Part shown: positions 35,367-44,807 of the stretch, one piece after another | Position numbering within the stretch: position 1 is the stretch's first letter | Layout: the number at the start of each line of letters is the position of its first letter | From: Viridibacterium curvum | Lineage (GTDB): Bacteria > Pseudomonadota > Gammaproteobacteria > Burkholderiales > Rhodocyclaceae | Reading direction: 5' to 3' | Assembly (NCBI RefSeq): GCF_039544165.1 | Contig: NZ_BAABLD010000002.1 | Coordinates: 434,001 to 498,000 of the forward strand | Length of the DNA: 64,000 nucleotides | The notes under the pieces: model-generated | What the model saw: the letters and a program-made list of their open reading frames with translations, nothing else | Databases searched by the model: none | Told to the model about the DNA's origin: nothing | Program-made: the position numbers and the translations under genes

Positions 35367-36826
35367 TGGACAGCCTGCCTTACGCCTTCGCCCGCACACA
35401 CGGCGTCTTGCTGCTGGCGGCTGAAGAGGACAGCGCATCCATCCTTGCGCGGGAAGACGTCGCCCCTGCCGCGCTGGTCGAACTGCGCCGCATGCTGGGC
35501 TTGCCCCTCAAGCTGGAACGCGTCGCGAAGAACGTCTTCGAGGCGCGCCTTGCCGAGAGCTACCAGCAAGGCACCCAGGACGCAGCGGCCGTGGTGGATG
35601 ATCTCGGTCAGGATGTCGATGTCTCGCGCCTGATGGAAGAAATCCCCGTCGTCGAAGATCTGCTCGAAACGCAGGAAGACGCACCTATCATCCGCATGAT
35701 CAATGCCCTGCTGCAGCAGGCGATCCGCGAGCGTGCGTCAGATATCCACATCGAGCCCTTTGAACGTTACTGCGTAGTGCGTTATCGCCGTGACGGCACC
35801 TTGCTCGAAATCGCACGTCCGCACCGTGCCCTGCATGCCGCATTGGTGTCGCGCATCAAGGTGATGGCCGAGCTCGACATCGCTGAAAAACGCCTGCCCC
35901 AAGACGGCCGTATCGGCCTGCGCATTGCCGGCCGCGCCATCGACGTGCGGGTCTCAACACTACCGACCCAGCACGGCGAACGCATCGTGCTGCGTTTGCT
36001 CGACAAGACATCGAACAACTTCGGCCTCGACAGCACCGGCATGGAGGTCGAGACGCTGACAGCCTTCCGTCGACTGCTCGCGCAGCCTCACGGCATCGTG
36101 CTGGTGACCGGCCCTACCGGTTCGGGCAAATCGACGACCTTGTACGGTGCCTTGCGTGAGATCTCCAGCTCCACGCGCAACATCGTGACGGTGGAAGATC
36201 CGATCGAATACGACTTGCCCGGTGTTGGCCAGATCCAGGTCAACACGCGCATCGAGCTCTCGTTTGCGCGAGCCCTGCGCGCCATCCTTCGTCAGGACCC
36301 GGACGTCATCATGATCGGTGAAATCCGTGACCTTGAAACCGCACAGATAGCCGTACAGGCCAGCCTGACCGGTCACCTCGTGCTGGCTACGCTGCACACC
36401 AACGACGCCACTTCGGCCATAACTCGCCTGATCGACATGGGTATCGAGCCCTTCCTGCTCGCATCAAGCCTGCGTGGCGTTGTCGCTCAGCGTCTCGTGC
36501 GCAAGCTCTGCCCTGAGTGCCGCACACCACGTGCGTCGACACCGGTCGATTACGAGTTTCTCAATGTCGGGCCCGGCAAGACACTCTTCGCATCCAAGGG
36601 TTGCCCCTCGTGCAGCAATACCGGATACGCAGGCCGCACCGGCATTTACGAACTGCTGGAGGTCAATCCGGTCATTGGCGCGATGATTCACGACAACCAG
36701 CCCGAGAACGAAATCCGCGATACGGCGCTGAACTACGGGTTGAAGCTGTTGCGCAACGACGGCTGCCGTCTGCTGGAGTCCGGCATAACGTCGCCGGAAG
36801 AACTGCTGCGCGTTACGCGCGAATAG
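35366..36826 (+). CDS. gspE: type II secretion ATPase GspE
   Basis: 486 residues. Walker A GPTGSGKSTTLY (near 247), Asp box around TVEDPIEYDLPG, Walker B IMIGEIRD and His box LVLATLHTNDA. The zinc-binding pair CPEC / CPSC is intact. The N-terminal part is the GspL-binding domain. Hexameric ATPase on the cytoplasmic side of the platform. ATG 35366 overlaps the gspD stop; a GTG one codon earlier is also open. Confidence 0.97.
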   Translation: MDSLPYAFARTHGVLLLAAEEDSASILAREDVAPAALVELRRMLGLPLKLERVAKNVFEARLAESYQQGTQDAAAVVDDLGQDVDVSRLMEEIPVVEDLLETQEDAPIIRMINALLQQAIRERASDIHIEPFERYCVVRYRRDGTLLEIARPHRALHAALVSRIKVMAELDIAEKRLPQDGRIGLRIAGRAIDVRVSTLPTQHGERIVLRLLDKTSNNFGLDSTGMEVETLTAFRRLLAQPHGIVLVTGPTGSGKSTTLYGALREISSSTRNIVTVEDPIEYDLPGVGQIQVNTRIELSFARALRAILRQDPDVIMIGEIRDLETAQIAVQASLTGHLVLATLHTNDATSAITRLIDMGIEPFLLASSLRGVVAQRLVRKLCPECRTPRASTPVDYEFLNVGPGKTLFASKGCPSCSNTGYAGRTGIYELLEVNPVIGAMIHDNQPENEIRDTALNYGLKLLRNDGCRLLESGITSPEELLRVTRE

Positions 36827-36833
36827 GTCCGTC

Positions 36834-38033
36834 ATGGCGACTTTCAGCTATCAGGCTGTCGATGCCGACGGCGCTGCCACGCAGGGCACCCTGGAAGCAG
36901 ACAACCCGCGCCACGCCCGCCTGATCCTGCGTGAACGCGGGCTCTTTCCGACCCAGATCGATGCACATGCCGACAAACAGGACGCGGCGCGCAAGCTCTC
37001 CATCGGCACTGCGGAGCTATGCCTGCTGACGCGTCAGTTCTCGGCCCTGCTCGCCTCGGGGCTCACCATCGAACAATCGCTGCTGGCCGTGTCGGAGCAA
37101 GCCGAGAAAGCCAATGCACGCGCACTGATCGGCGCCGTCCGCGCCGAGGTCATCGCCGGCTTTTCGCTGCGCGCGGCACTGGATCGTTTCGACCGTGCAT
37201 TCCCGCCGATCTACCGGGCGCTCATCAATGCCGGTGAAAAATCCGGGCAGCTGCCGCGCGTCACCGACATGTTGGCGACCTACCTCGAACAGCAAGACAG
37301 TCTGCGGCGCAAGATGATGCAGGCGATGATCTATCCGGCTATCGTCAGCATCGTTGCCGTCATGGTCATTGTCGGTCTCATGACCTACGTCGTTCCGCGT
37401 GTTGCCGAGGTATTCGTGCAATCGCACCAGACCCTGCCCTTGCTGACCCGCATGCTCATTGCGACCAGCGAATTCCTGCGGAGTTGGGGCCCCTGGCTGG
37501 CCTTGCTGATTGCGGCAGGCATCGCGGCTTTCGTCTACGCCTTGCGGGATGACGCGCTTCGACTACGCTGGCACCGCTGGCTGTTGAGCCTCCCGCTCAT
37601 AGGGCGTCACCTGCGCACCCTGGACACAGCGCGCTTTGCCAGTACCCTCGCCATCCTCGTGAGCGCCGGTGTGCCGCTGCTGGCTGCGCTGGATGCGGGT
37701 CGCCAGGTCATGAACTACCTGCCGCTCAAGGATGCGGTCGCTGGCGCGGCTGACCGGGTTCGCGAAGGAGCAACGCTGTCTTCGGCCATGCGTCAATCAC
37801 GCAGCTTCCCGCCCCTGCTGATCCACATGCTGATCAGTGGCGAAGCAACGGGCGACCTTTCCAGCATGCTGACGCGCTGCGCTGCGTTGCAACAAACCGA
37901 AGTCGAGAACCGCAGCCTGACACTCACCACCCTGCTTGAACCGTTGCTCCTGCTCTTCATGGGCGGCAGCGTGCTGCTGATAGTATTGGCTGTCATGCAA
38001 CCCATCATCGCGCTCAACACGCTCGTGAAGTGA
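36834..38033 (+). CDS. gspF: type II secretion platform protein GspF
   Basis: 399 residues, two GspF/PilC repeats: LTRQFSALLASGLTIEQSLLA near 65 and FASTLAILVSAGVPLLAALDA near 265, each followed by transmembrane helices (three in total). Polytopic inner-membrane core that couples GspE to the pseudopilus. Eight bases after gspE. Confidence 0.96.
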   Translation: MATFSYQAVDADGAATQGTLEADNPRHARLILRERGLFPTQIDAHADKQDAARKLSIGTAELCLLTRQFSALLASGLTIEQSLLAVSEQAEKANARALIGAVRAEVIAGFSLRAALDRFDRAFPPIYRALINAGEKSGQLPRVTDMLATYLEQQDSLRRKMMQAMIYPAIVSIVAVMVIVGLMTYVVPRVAEVFVQSHQTLPLLTRMLIATSEFLRSWGPWLALLIAAGIAAFVYALRDDALRLRWHRWLLSLPLIGRHLRTLDTARFASTLAILVSAGVPLLAALDAGRQVMNYLPLKDAVAGAADRVREGATLSSAMRQSRSFPPLLIHMLISGEATGDLSSMLTRCAALQQTEVENRSLTLTTLLEPLLLLFMGGSVLLIVLAVMQPIIALNTLVK

Positions 38034-38058
38034 GCGCACCGCTTTTGCCGGAGACCCC

Positions 38059-38496
38059 ATGAATCACAGCGCCCGCCTGCCACGTCAAAGTGGTTTCACC
38101 CTGATTGAAATCATGATCGTCATCGTGATCATGGGCATCCTCGCAGCCCTGATCGTTCCCAAGATCATGGACAAGCCTGACGAGGCCCGCATTACGGCAG
38201 CCAAGGCGGACATCTCCAGCATCGCCACTGCGCTCAAGCTCTACAAGCTTGACAATCGTGCCTATCCCACCAGTGAGCAAGGGCTGGACGCTCTCGTCAA
38301 GGTGCCCACCATCGCGCCGCTGCCGCCCGCCTGGAAAAAAGGGGGCTATCTCGACAAGCTGCCCAAGGACCCCTGGGGCAATGCCTACCAATACCTGAGC
38401 CCCGGCGTGCACGGTGATGTCGACGTCTGGAGCATGGGCGCCGACGGCCAGTCGGGAGGCGAAGGTAGTGACGCTGACATTGGCTCCTGGATGTAA
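38059..38496 (+). CDS. gspG: major pseudopilin GspG
   Basis: 145 residues. Short leader ending in SG then FTLIEIMIVIVIMGILAALI, the class III cleavage/methylation motif with Glu+5. The C-terminal half has the GspG features YPTSEQGLDALV, KDPWGNAYQY and calcium-loop-like DVWSMGADGQSGGEG. Polymerises into the pseudopilus. The prepilin peptidase (GspO) gene is not in this operon. Confidence 0.97.
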   Translation: MNHSARLPRQSGFTLIEIMIVIVIMGILAALIVPKIMDKPDEARITAAKADISSIATALKLYKLDNRAYPTSEQGLDALVKVPTIAPLPPAWKKGGYLDKLPKDPWGNAYQYLSPGVHGDVDVWSMGADGQSGGEGSDADIGSWM

Positions 38497-39013
38497 GCAT
38501 CGTCTCCTGCCCTCACCCGGAGTGCCATCGCGGCACCGCAGGGCAAACGGTTTCACCCTCATTGAACTGATGGTGGTGATGGTCATCGTCGGCATCGCCG
38601 CGAGCCTTGCCGCCGTCAACCTGGGGGTTCTCGACCGACAGAGCGCCAACGATGAACTGCAACGTCTGCAGTACGTGTTGCAGTTCGCCAGTGAACGCGC
38701 CGCGGTGCGCGGCACGCCGATCCAGGTCGAATTCCTGCCCGGCAGTTATCGCTTCAGCAAACTGGATACCGGGGGCAAATGGCAGTTGCTGTTCCAGCCA
38801 CGCGAGCTGGCCGAACGTGAGTGGATTGACGGCCTGCGTGTCATGGCTCTGACTGTGGATGAACGCACGCTGCCGCAGTCCGCCTTGCGCATCGTGTTTG
38901 CTTCCGAAGCTACGCCCTTCACCCTGCAACTCTCAACCAACGAGGGCACGCGTTTGTTGATCGGCAATTCCGCCGGGGAAGTCAGCCAGTCCGCCCCGGG
39001 AGTCACACCGTGA
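38468..39013 (+). CDS. gspH: minor pseudopilin GspH
   Basis: 181 residues. The start is GTG 38468 with GGAGG eight bases before it, overlapping the end of gspG by 29 bp. No other start has a comparable site. The leader is long and basic, then NG-FTLIELMVVMVIVGIAA is the prepilin cleavage site and helix. The globular part has the GspH/FimT layout. It contributes to the pseudopilus tip complex. Confidence 0.88.
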   Translation: MTLTLAPGCKHRLLPSPGVPSRHRRANGFTLIELMVVMVIVGIAASLAAVNLGVLDRQSANDELQRLQYVLQFASERAAVRGTPIQVEFLPGSYRFSKLDTGGKWQLLFQPRELAEREWIDGLRVMALTVDERTLPQSALRIVFASEATPFTLQLSTNEGTRLLIGNSAGEVSQSAPGVTP

Positions 39014-39384
39014 TGCCCCGGCGTGACCATGGCTTCACCTTGCTCGAGGTGCTGATTGCACTGGCTGTACTGGCCATCGCGCTGACTGCCGTGTCGCGTG
39101 GTATCGGTCTTGTCGCCATCCAGGCGACCGAGTTGGGTGAACGGCATGCCGCGCAGTGGCTGGCGCAGAACCGCATGGCGCTGTTGCGCATCGTGGATGT
39201 CTTTCCCGATCCCTCCGTCACCAATGAGGGCGATGCCGAACAGGCGGGGTACAAGCTGCATTACCGGGAGACCATCAAAGCGACTGACAACCCCCTGTTC
39301 CGCCGTGTTGAAATCAAGGTGAGTCGCGAGGATGGGACGCAACTCGCCAAGCTCACCGGATTTGCTGCGCGGGCGGCGCCATGA
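39013..39384 (+). CDS. gspI: minor pseudopilin GspI
   Basis: 124 residues or one fewer. Very short leader MPRRDHG then FTLLEVLIALAVLAIALTAV. Small globular domain with LGERHAAQWLAQNRMA, typical of GspI. Nucleates the pseudopilus tip with GspJ and GspK. ATG 39013 overlaps the gspH stop by one base; it overlaps gspJ by four. Confidence 0.92.
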   Translation: MPRRDHGFTLLEVLIALAVLAIALTAVSRGIGLVAIQATELGERHAAQWLAQNRMALLRIVDVFPDPSVTNEGDAEQAGYKLHYRETIKATDNPLFRRVEIKVSREDGTQLAKLTGFAARAAP

Positions 39385-39965
39385 AGCAACACCAACGCGC
39401 CTTCACGCTGATCGAAGTACTCGTGGCGCTGGTCATTCTGGCGGTGTTGGGCCTGATGTCGTGGCGTGCCCTGTCAGCAGCGCTGGACAGCCGTGATCAC
39501 ATCCTTGGCGTCGAACAGCGCTGGCAACGGATTGCCCGTGCGCTCAGCACCGTCGAAACGCACTTGCTGCAGATCAGCACCCGGAACAACCCCGCGCCCA
39601 ATGCCGTGCCGGACTTTCAGCTCATACTCGCCAGTACGGGCGAGCAACGCCTCGTGTTCCTGCGCATGGATTCGGAACAAGGCGCTCGCGTGTCGGGTTT
39701 CGAATTCAAGGACAACGCTCTTCAGTTGCTACGCTGGCCCGCTCGCATTTACAGCGTGAAGACTACGGACATGACATCGGAGCCCTTGCTCGATGGCGTA
39801 TCGAGCCTGCGATGGGCAGTCTACGACGACAAGGGAACCGCAGATGACATCAGCGACGACGAGTGGGTGGAAAAATGGAATCAGCCTACGCCACCACGAG
39901 GCGTAAGGCTGCGCATCGACGTCAACGGTGTAGGTACCGTGGAGAAGCTCTATGCGATCCGCTAG
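39381..39965 (+). CDS. gspJ: minor pseudopilin GspJ
   Basis: 194 residues. Leader MKQHQRA then FTLIEVLVALVILAVLGLM with Glu+5. The body has the GspJ pattern WQRIARALSTVETHLLQI and a C-terminal domain. Overlaps gspI by four bases (ATGA) and gspK by 14 bases. Confidence 0.93.
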   Translation: MKQHQRAFTLIEVLVALVILAVLGLMSWRALSAALDSRDHILGVEQRWQRIARALSTVETHLLQISTRNNPAPNAVPDFQLILASTGEQRLVFLRMDSEQGARVSGFEFKDNALQLLRWPARIYSVKTTDMTSEPLLDGVSSLRWAVYDDKGTADDISDDEWVEKWNQPTPPRGVRLRIDVNGVGTVEKLYAIR

Positions 39966-40887
39966 ACAACGAGGCGCAGCGCTCCTCATGGCCATCCTCA
40001 CCGTTGCACTGGTCGCAGCGGTAGCCAGTGCTGTCATCGCCGAACATGGCTCAGCTGTTGAACAGCTATCGGGTCGATCCGACCAGGCACAAGCGCGCTG
40101 GCTTGCTCGCGGCGCCGTGGATTGGGCGCGCAATGTGCTGGAGTTCGACCTCAAGCGCGCACGAACGTCCGGCTCTGACCACTTCGGAGAAGAATGGGCC
40201 ATTCGCGTGCCTGCCACGCCTGTCGATGAGGGCGATGTGAGTGGAGAAATCGAAGATCAGAGCGGCCGCTTCAACATCAATAGCCTGACCGACAACGGTG
40301 TTGCCGATACCGCAACGCAAGCCATTTTCCAGCGTCTGCTGGAGACACTTCGCTGGCAACCACGTGATGCCCAGATGCTTGTCGATGCGATAACGGACTG
40401 GATCGACACAGACAGCAACCCAGCGAGCAATGGTGCCGAACGCGACTGGTATACCAATGCGAAACAGAAAGTGATGCCGCCCAACGCACCCATCATCAGC
40501 ATCAAGGAGCTGCTGGCCGTCCGCGGCATGACAAACGAATTGCTGGAACAGTTGCGTCCGCACATCACGGCACTCCCGCCTTCTGCCCGTACCATCAACG
40601 TCAACACCGCCAGCGCAGAGGTGCTGGCGGCTTACGTTGAGAAGTTGCCGCTTGCAACAGCCCAACAGATCGCCAACAGTCGCAAGACTCTGGTGTTTGG
40701 TGGCGTAGACGAGTTCACGAAGCTGCTTCCCACCACCAGCAGCTACAATGCCAGCCTGCTCAGCGTACGCAGTTACTACTTTCTGGCTACAGGGCGCGCG
40801 CGCTGGGGTGATGCCACCACGCACATGCAAGTCTTGCTGTTCCGCAATGGCAAACGTCCCGACATCCTCCGCGAAACCCTACTTTGA
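39952..40887 (+). CDS. gspK: minor pseudopilin GspK
   Basis: 311 residues. Leader RSARQRG then AALLMAILTVALVAAVASAV, lacking the usual Glu+5, which is characteristic of GspK at the pseudopilus tip. IEDQSGRFNINSL and the domain INVNTASAEVLAAYVEKLP are GspK hallmarks. Overlaps the end of gspJ. Confidence 0.94.
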   Translation: MRSARQRGAALLMAILTVALVAAVASAVIAEHGSAVEQLSGRSDQAQARWLARGAVDWARNVLEFDLKRARTSGSDHFGEEWAIRVPATPVDEGDVSGEIEDQSGRFNINSLTDNGVADTATQAIFQRLLETLRWQPRDAQMLVDAITDWIDTDSNPASNGAERDWYTNAKQKVMPPNAPIISIKELLAVRGMTNELLEQLRPHITALPPSARTINVNTASAEVLAAYVEKLPLATAQQIANSRKTLVFGGVDEFTKLLPTTSSYNASLLSVRSYYFLATGRARWGDATTHMQVLLFRNGKRPDILRETLL

Positions 40888-40903
40888 GCTTCCCTGAGCT
40901 GAT

Positions 40904-42079
40904 ATGACGATCCTGCGCGTTCTCCTCTCCGACTCCTGGCCAGATCAGGCCGATGCGGCCTGGGTCGTCCTCGACAAAGGGCAGGTCACTGCTTCGGGCA
41001 ACTCCGGCCCCGGCAACTGGCCGAAGACAGATCGCACCGAGGCCATGCTTGCCGGCAGCCAGGTAGGCTGGGCCGTTGCCGATGTGCCACAGGCCAAGCC
41101 CCGCGAGCAGCTGCGCGCACTGCCCTTCGCCCTTGAAGACCAGCTGATGCGCGAACCCGACAGCCAGCACTTCACCCCGCTGAGCCGTGAGGGTACGCGC
41201 TGGCCGGTATTGATCATTTCGCGCGAGCGCATGCGCCGCCTCATCGCTCAATTCACGGCCCTGGGTCGTCCGCTGGACGCAATCTGGTCTGCCCTGGCAT
41301 GCCTGCCGGTGACGGAAGACAGCTGGACGCTGGCGGCAGATGGCACACACTGGCTGCTGCGTTGCGCGACCCTCAACGCCTATGTTGATGACGCGCCGCG
41401 CGCAGCGGGCGAGCTTCCCGCCGTGATCGAGACGCTCTTTGCGCAGGCGCAATCCAGCGGCACGATGCCAGCGCGACTGACGAGTCTTGGCCTGCCACAT
41501 AATGCCCTGGCGCCACTGGCCCGCTTTGGCACGGGGTTCGCGCCGGAAGCTACCTGGGACTGGTACCTCGTACCCCCAGAGCAGCCCAATCTCCTTCACG
41601 GTGAATTCCTGCCAGAGCACGCACGCGGCAAGTTCCTGCGTTCGCTGCGCCCTGCTATCTACCTCATTATCGGTGTGCTGCTGCTTGATCTCCTGATCGG
41701 CGTCGGTAGCGCCATGCTGCGCCAACGCGACCTGAACGATGTGCGCAAGCGCCTCAACCAGATCGCGCAGACCCAACTGCCCGGGCGCGCCCTGCAAGAT
41801 CCGGTCGTGCAGCTGCATCGCGAATTACAAACGCAGCGCCAGCGACATGGTTACCTTGCTGAAGATGACGCACTGGCACTGCTGTCGGAACTCGCGGTTG
41901 CCTTGGGCAGTGACGCAACCGGCGCCATCCAGGCGGTGCACTACGAATCGGGGGCGCTGGTGGTCACGCTGGGCAAGCCACTCGACATGAGTGCGCTGCA
42001 AGCTCGCCTCGACACACGCGGCATCGCAGCCAGCGTAAGGGGCGGTACGACGATCTCGCTGCAAAGGAAGCCAGCATGA
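40904..42079 (+). CDS. gspL: type II secretion platform protein GspL
   Basis: 391 residues. Cytoplasmic actin-like domain (about 1-245) that binds GspE, one transmembrane helix (LRPAIYLIIGVLLLDLLIGV) and a small periplasmic ferredoxin-like domain that pairs with GspM. AMLRQRDLNDVRKRL follows the helix. The family is poorly conserved, and identification rests on layout and position. Overlaps gspM by four bases. Confidence 0.9.
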   Translation: MTILRVLLSDSWPDQADAAWVVLDKGQVTASGNSGPGNWPKTDRTEAMLAGSQVGWAVADVPQAKPREQLRALPFALEDQLMREPDSQHFTPLSREGTRWPVLIISRERMRRLIAQFTALGRPLDAIWSALACLPVTEDSWTLAADGTHWLLRCATLNAYVDDAPRAAGELPAVIETLFAQAQSSGTMPARLTSLGLPHNALAPLARFGTGFAPEATWDWYLVPPEQPNLLHGEFLPEHARGKFLRSLRPAIYLIIGVLLLDLLIGVGSAMLRQRDLNDVRKRLNQIAQTQLPGRALQDPVVQLHRELQTQRQRHGYLAEDDALALLSELAVALGSDATGAIQAVHYESGALVVTLGKPLDMSALQARLDTRGIAASVRGGTTISLQRKPA

Positions 42080-42546
42080 ACGCACTGCGCGAACGTTTTG
42101 ATTCCATGAGCCAGCGCGAACGCCGCATCCTGGTTGTTGGCGGCGTCGCGATCATCGCTACCCTGCTATGGCTGCTGCACGACTGGCAAACCAGCACACA
42201 CAAGAAGCTGGACAAGGCTTTGCCACGCATCGAAGCCCAACTTGCCACCATGCAGGCAGAGGCGGCGGAAATATCGCGCCTGCGCAGCCTGCCTCCGCTG
42301 ACGGTCAGCGACCTCAAGCAAACAGCCGATGCAATGCAAGCGAGTGCCCAGACGCGCGGGCTGTCGCTGACAGCGCGCAGCGACGGCAACCAGATCCTGG
42401 TCATGGGCAAGCCGGTGAACTTCGACATCTGGGTTTCCTGGCTGGGTGAGACCTTGCGTACCAGTGGTCTGCGCCTCAGCTATCTCGATGCCAATCAGTC
42501 GCCGAGTGGCCTTGCACTTGAAGCGCGCTTTGCGCCGCTGAACTGA
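42076..42546 (+). CDS. gspM: type II secretion platform protein GspM
   Basis: 156 residues. Cytoplasmic N-terminus with SMSQRERRILVVGGVAIIAT leading into a single membrane helix, then a periplasmic domain with coiled-coil start. Typical SxRER motif before the helix. Partners with GspL in the assembly platform. Confidence 0.9.
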   Translation: MNALRERFDSMSQRERRILVVGGVAIIATLLWLLHDWQTSTHKKLDKALPRIEAQLATMQAEAAEISRLRSLPPLTVSDLKQTADAMQASAQTRGLSLTARSDGNQILVMGKPVNFDIWVSWLGETLRTSGLRLSYLDANQSPSGLALEARFAPLN

Positions 42547-42564
42547 CAGCGACCCAGCTACGCC

Positions 42565-43326
42565 ATGTTGAAGAGCGCCGCTTTCTTCGTGTCGTGCTTC
42601 CTGCTTTTCCTGCTCATCCGGGCACCAGCCAGCGTCTGGAACTCCGTATTGCAGGCGCAGAGTAACCAGCGTCTTACCCTCCTCGATACGGAAGGCAGCA
42701 TCTGGCGAGGCACGGCGCGTCTGGCCGTGCGCGATCCAGAGAGTGGCTTGCGCATTCCCCTCACGCCCGTGTCCTGGAGTTGGCGTCCGGTCGAATTGAT
42801 TCGTGCGCGCATCGACTGGGCCTTCTCGGTCGCCGGCCTGCCCCCCTTCTCGCTGGCCGCTGCGCCGGGTGGGCTGAACGTCACCAATCTCGCGATTCAG
42901 TTGCCGGTGCGTGAAGTGCTCGACCAGATCCCCAATACCGTCGCGCGATCAGGCTGGCGTGGCGATTTCGCGCTCAACATGGACCGCCTGCATTGCAGTT
43001 GGGGAATGCGCTGCGAAGGCCGCACCGAGCTTTTCTGGCGTGGCGCCGCCAGCGATCTTTTTCCCAATCGCAACTTCGGCAACTATCATCTGGTTGTTGA
43101 GGCGAGGGCTGACATCACCGAATTGAAGCTCGAAACACTCAACGGCGATGTCAGGCTCAGTGCCGATGGCAGCATCAAACCCGGTGGCGTGTTGCAGCTG
43201 CAAGGCACGGTTGAGGGAGAGCCGGCGTTTGTCGGTCGCTTGCCTGACGTTGCCGGTCGCTGGGTGCAACCGACGGTCACACCGGGCAAGCTGCTCTTTA
43301 GCTTTGGTAGCGCGGCAACGCAATAG
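42565..43326 (+). CDS. gspN: type II secretion protein GspN
   Basis: 253 residues. N-terminal membrane helix (AAFFVSCFLLFLLIRAPASV), then the GspN region WNSVLQAQSNQRLTLLDTEG and SIWRGTARLAV. The later part is a periplasmic domain of beta type. Dispensable in some type II systems. Last of the uninterrupted gspC-N run. Confidence 0.88.
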   Translation: MLKSAAFFVSCFLLFLLIRAPASVWNSVLQAQSNQRLTLLDTEGSIWRGTARLAVRDPESGLRIPLTPVSWSWRPVELIRARIDWAFSVAGLPPFSLAAAPGGLNVTNLAIQLPVREVLDQIPNTVARSGWRGDFALNMDRLHCSWGMRCEGRTELFWRGAASDLFPNRNFGNYHLVVEARADITELKLETLNGDVRLSADGSIKPGGVLQLQGTVEGEPAFVGRLPDVAGRWVQPTVTPGKLLFSFGSAATQ

Positions 43327-43366
43327 GAATCTAGACTCAGGAAGCCAACCCCCACTGGAGAGCGCC

Positions 43367-44215
43367 ATGCCCCGGTTCATCCGCTTCATTGCTTTTGCGG
43401 TCCTTTGCTTCGGCTTTCAGGTTTCAGCTTTTTCAGCGCCAAACGACGTACCCAAGAGCAAGGATCACCCACTGCTCTCTCGCTACCCCGACTCTCACAT
43501 CGTCGAGTACGAAAAGAACTTCAACAGTTTCGAGTTCGCGATCGGGGGCAGCAAGCGCCAAGCGGTAGAGGGAGATGCCACGCGCATCGTCTACTTCCAC
43601 AACAACGGCGACAAGCAACCCAGTGCCCTTCAGCTGATCCGCAACTACCAGAACGCCATCAGGAGTATCGGTGGCGAGGTTATCTATGAGCGCTTGCCAC
43701 GCGACGCAGACGGCGGCGAGACGACGCTCAAGGTCACGACCGGCGGCAAGGAAGTCTGGGTGCGCATCGAACCCGGCATTTTCAGCGCACCGACGCAAAG
43801 TTATCTGGTGCAGGTGGTCGAAGTCGCAGCGATGCAGCAGGTCGTGACGGCCAACAAGATGCTTGATGAGCTCAACAAGAACGGCTTCATCGCGCTCTAC
43901 ATCAACTTCGATACCGGCAAGGCTGATCTCAAGGCGGATGGTCAGGCCACGGTTGCAGAGATCGTTCGGCTACTGAAAACCAATGCGGCACTCAAGCTGG
44001 CGATAGAGGGGCACACCGACAACATTGGCAACGCAGCGGCAAACAAACAGCTCTCGGAGAATCGAGCGCGCAGCGTGATGCAGGCCATAGTCGCCGGCGG
44101 CATCGCTGGCAACAGATTGACCGCCGCCGGGTTCGGTCAGGAACGTCCTGTTGCGGATAACCGCAGCGAAGAAGGTCGTGCCAAGAACCGGCGTGTGGAA
44201 CTGGTGAAGAAGTAG
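43367..44215 (+). CDS. OmpA-family outer membrane/peptidoglycan-binding protein
   Basis: 282 residues: signal peptide (FIAFAVLCFGFQVSAFSA), an N-terminal domain of about 140 residues I do not recognise (HPLLSRYPDSHIVEYEKNFN onward), and a C-terminal OmpA domain (IALYINFDTGKADLKADGQ, IEGHTDNIGN, ENRARSVMQAIV, RRVEL). The OmpA domain should bind peptidoglycan. GGAG six bases before ATG 43367. It lies 40 bp after gspN and may be part of that operon; a terminator directly follows. Confidence 0.87.
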   Translation: MPRFIRFIAFAVLCFGFQVSAFSAPNDVPKSKDHPLLSRYPDSHIVEYEKNFNSFEFAIGGSKRQAVEGDATRIVYFHNNGDKQPSALQLIRNYQNAIRSIGGEVIYERLPRDADGGETTLKVTTGGKEVWVRIEPGIFSAPTQSYLVQVVEVAAMQQVVTANKMLDELNKNGFIALYINFDTGKADLKADGQATVAEIVRLLKTNAALKLAIEGHTDNIGNAAANKQLSENRARSVMQAIVAGGIAGNRLTAAGFGQERPVADNRSEEGRAKNRRVELVKK

Positions 44216-44226
44216 ATCGACGCCAT

Positions 44227-44267
44227 GAATGAAAAACGCCCGGTTTCAAACCGGGCGTTTTTCATTC
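44227..44267. terminator. bidirectional terminator between gsp/ompA and isc loci
   Basis: 20-bp perfect inverted repeat (GAATGAAAAACGCCCGGTTT, one base, complement) with A-run and T-run flanks. It separates the rightward gsp/OmpA block from the leftward isc operon; its right arm overlaps the iscX stop region at 44262. Confidence 0.92.
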
Positions 44268-44456
44268 TGCTTCTTCTATCCAGGCAGCCTGGATGGCTTC
44301 AAGGATGCGTTCGCCACAGCGTTTGGGGTCATCGTCGAAATCGGGCAGCGCCATGACCCACTTCATGAGGTCCACAAAGTTCACACGCGTCGGGTCCACG
44401 TCCGGATGTGCTTCGGCAAGCTCGATGGCAATATCCTGGGTGTCGGTCCACTTCAT
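44262..44456 (-). CDS. iscX: Fe-S assembly protein IscX
   Basis: 64 residues, acidic. MKWTDTQDIAIELAEAHPDV and VNFVDLMKWVMALPDFDDDP match IscX (YfhJ) closely. It binds IscS and iron and moderates cluster assembly. Last gene of the isc operon; its ATG overlaps the fdx stop by one base. Confidence 0.96.
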   Translation of the reverse strand: MKWTDTQDIAIELAEAHPDVDPTRVNFVDLMKWVMALPDFDDDPKRCGERILEAIQAAWIEEAE

Positions 44457-44800
44457 CAGTGTTTCCCTCCCTCACTCGCGTGATTGATGGTGTAGCGCGG
44501 AATCTCCACGACAAGAGGCGTGTCCGCCACGATGGCCTGGCAGGACAATCGTGAATTCGGCTCCAGGCCCCAGGCCTTGTCGAGCATGTCTTCTTCGAGG
44601 TCATCTGCCGCTTCGAGCGAGCGGAAGCCTTCACGCACGATAACGTGGCAAGTCGTGCAGGCGCAGGACTTCTCGCACGCGTGCTCTATATCGATTCCAT
44701 TGTCGAGCAGCGCGTCGCAGATCGACTCACCGGCCTCCACTTCCAGCACTGCGCCGTCCGGGCACAGCTCACCGTGGGGTAACACTACAACCTGGGTCAT
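44456..44800 (-). CDS. fdx: ISC-type [2Fe-2S] ferredoxin
   Basis: 114 residues. The cluster ligands are Cys in HACEKSCACTTCHV plus a late Cys in SRLSCQAI, the adrenodoxin-like Isc ferredoxin pattern. It gives electrons for sulfur reduction during cluster assembly on IscU. GAGGAAG precedes ATG 44800; seven bases separate it from hscA. Confidence 0.96.
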   Translation of the reverse strand: MTQVVVLPHGELCPDGAVLEVEAGESICDALLDNGIDIEHACEKSCACTTCHVIVREGFRSLEAADDLEEDMLDKAWGLEPNSRLSCQAIVADTPLVVEIPRYTINHASEGGKH

Positions 44801-44807
44801 GGCTTCC

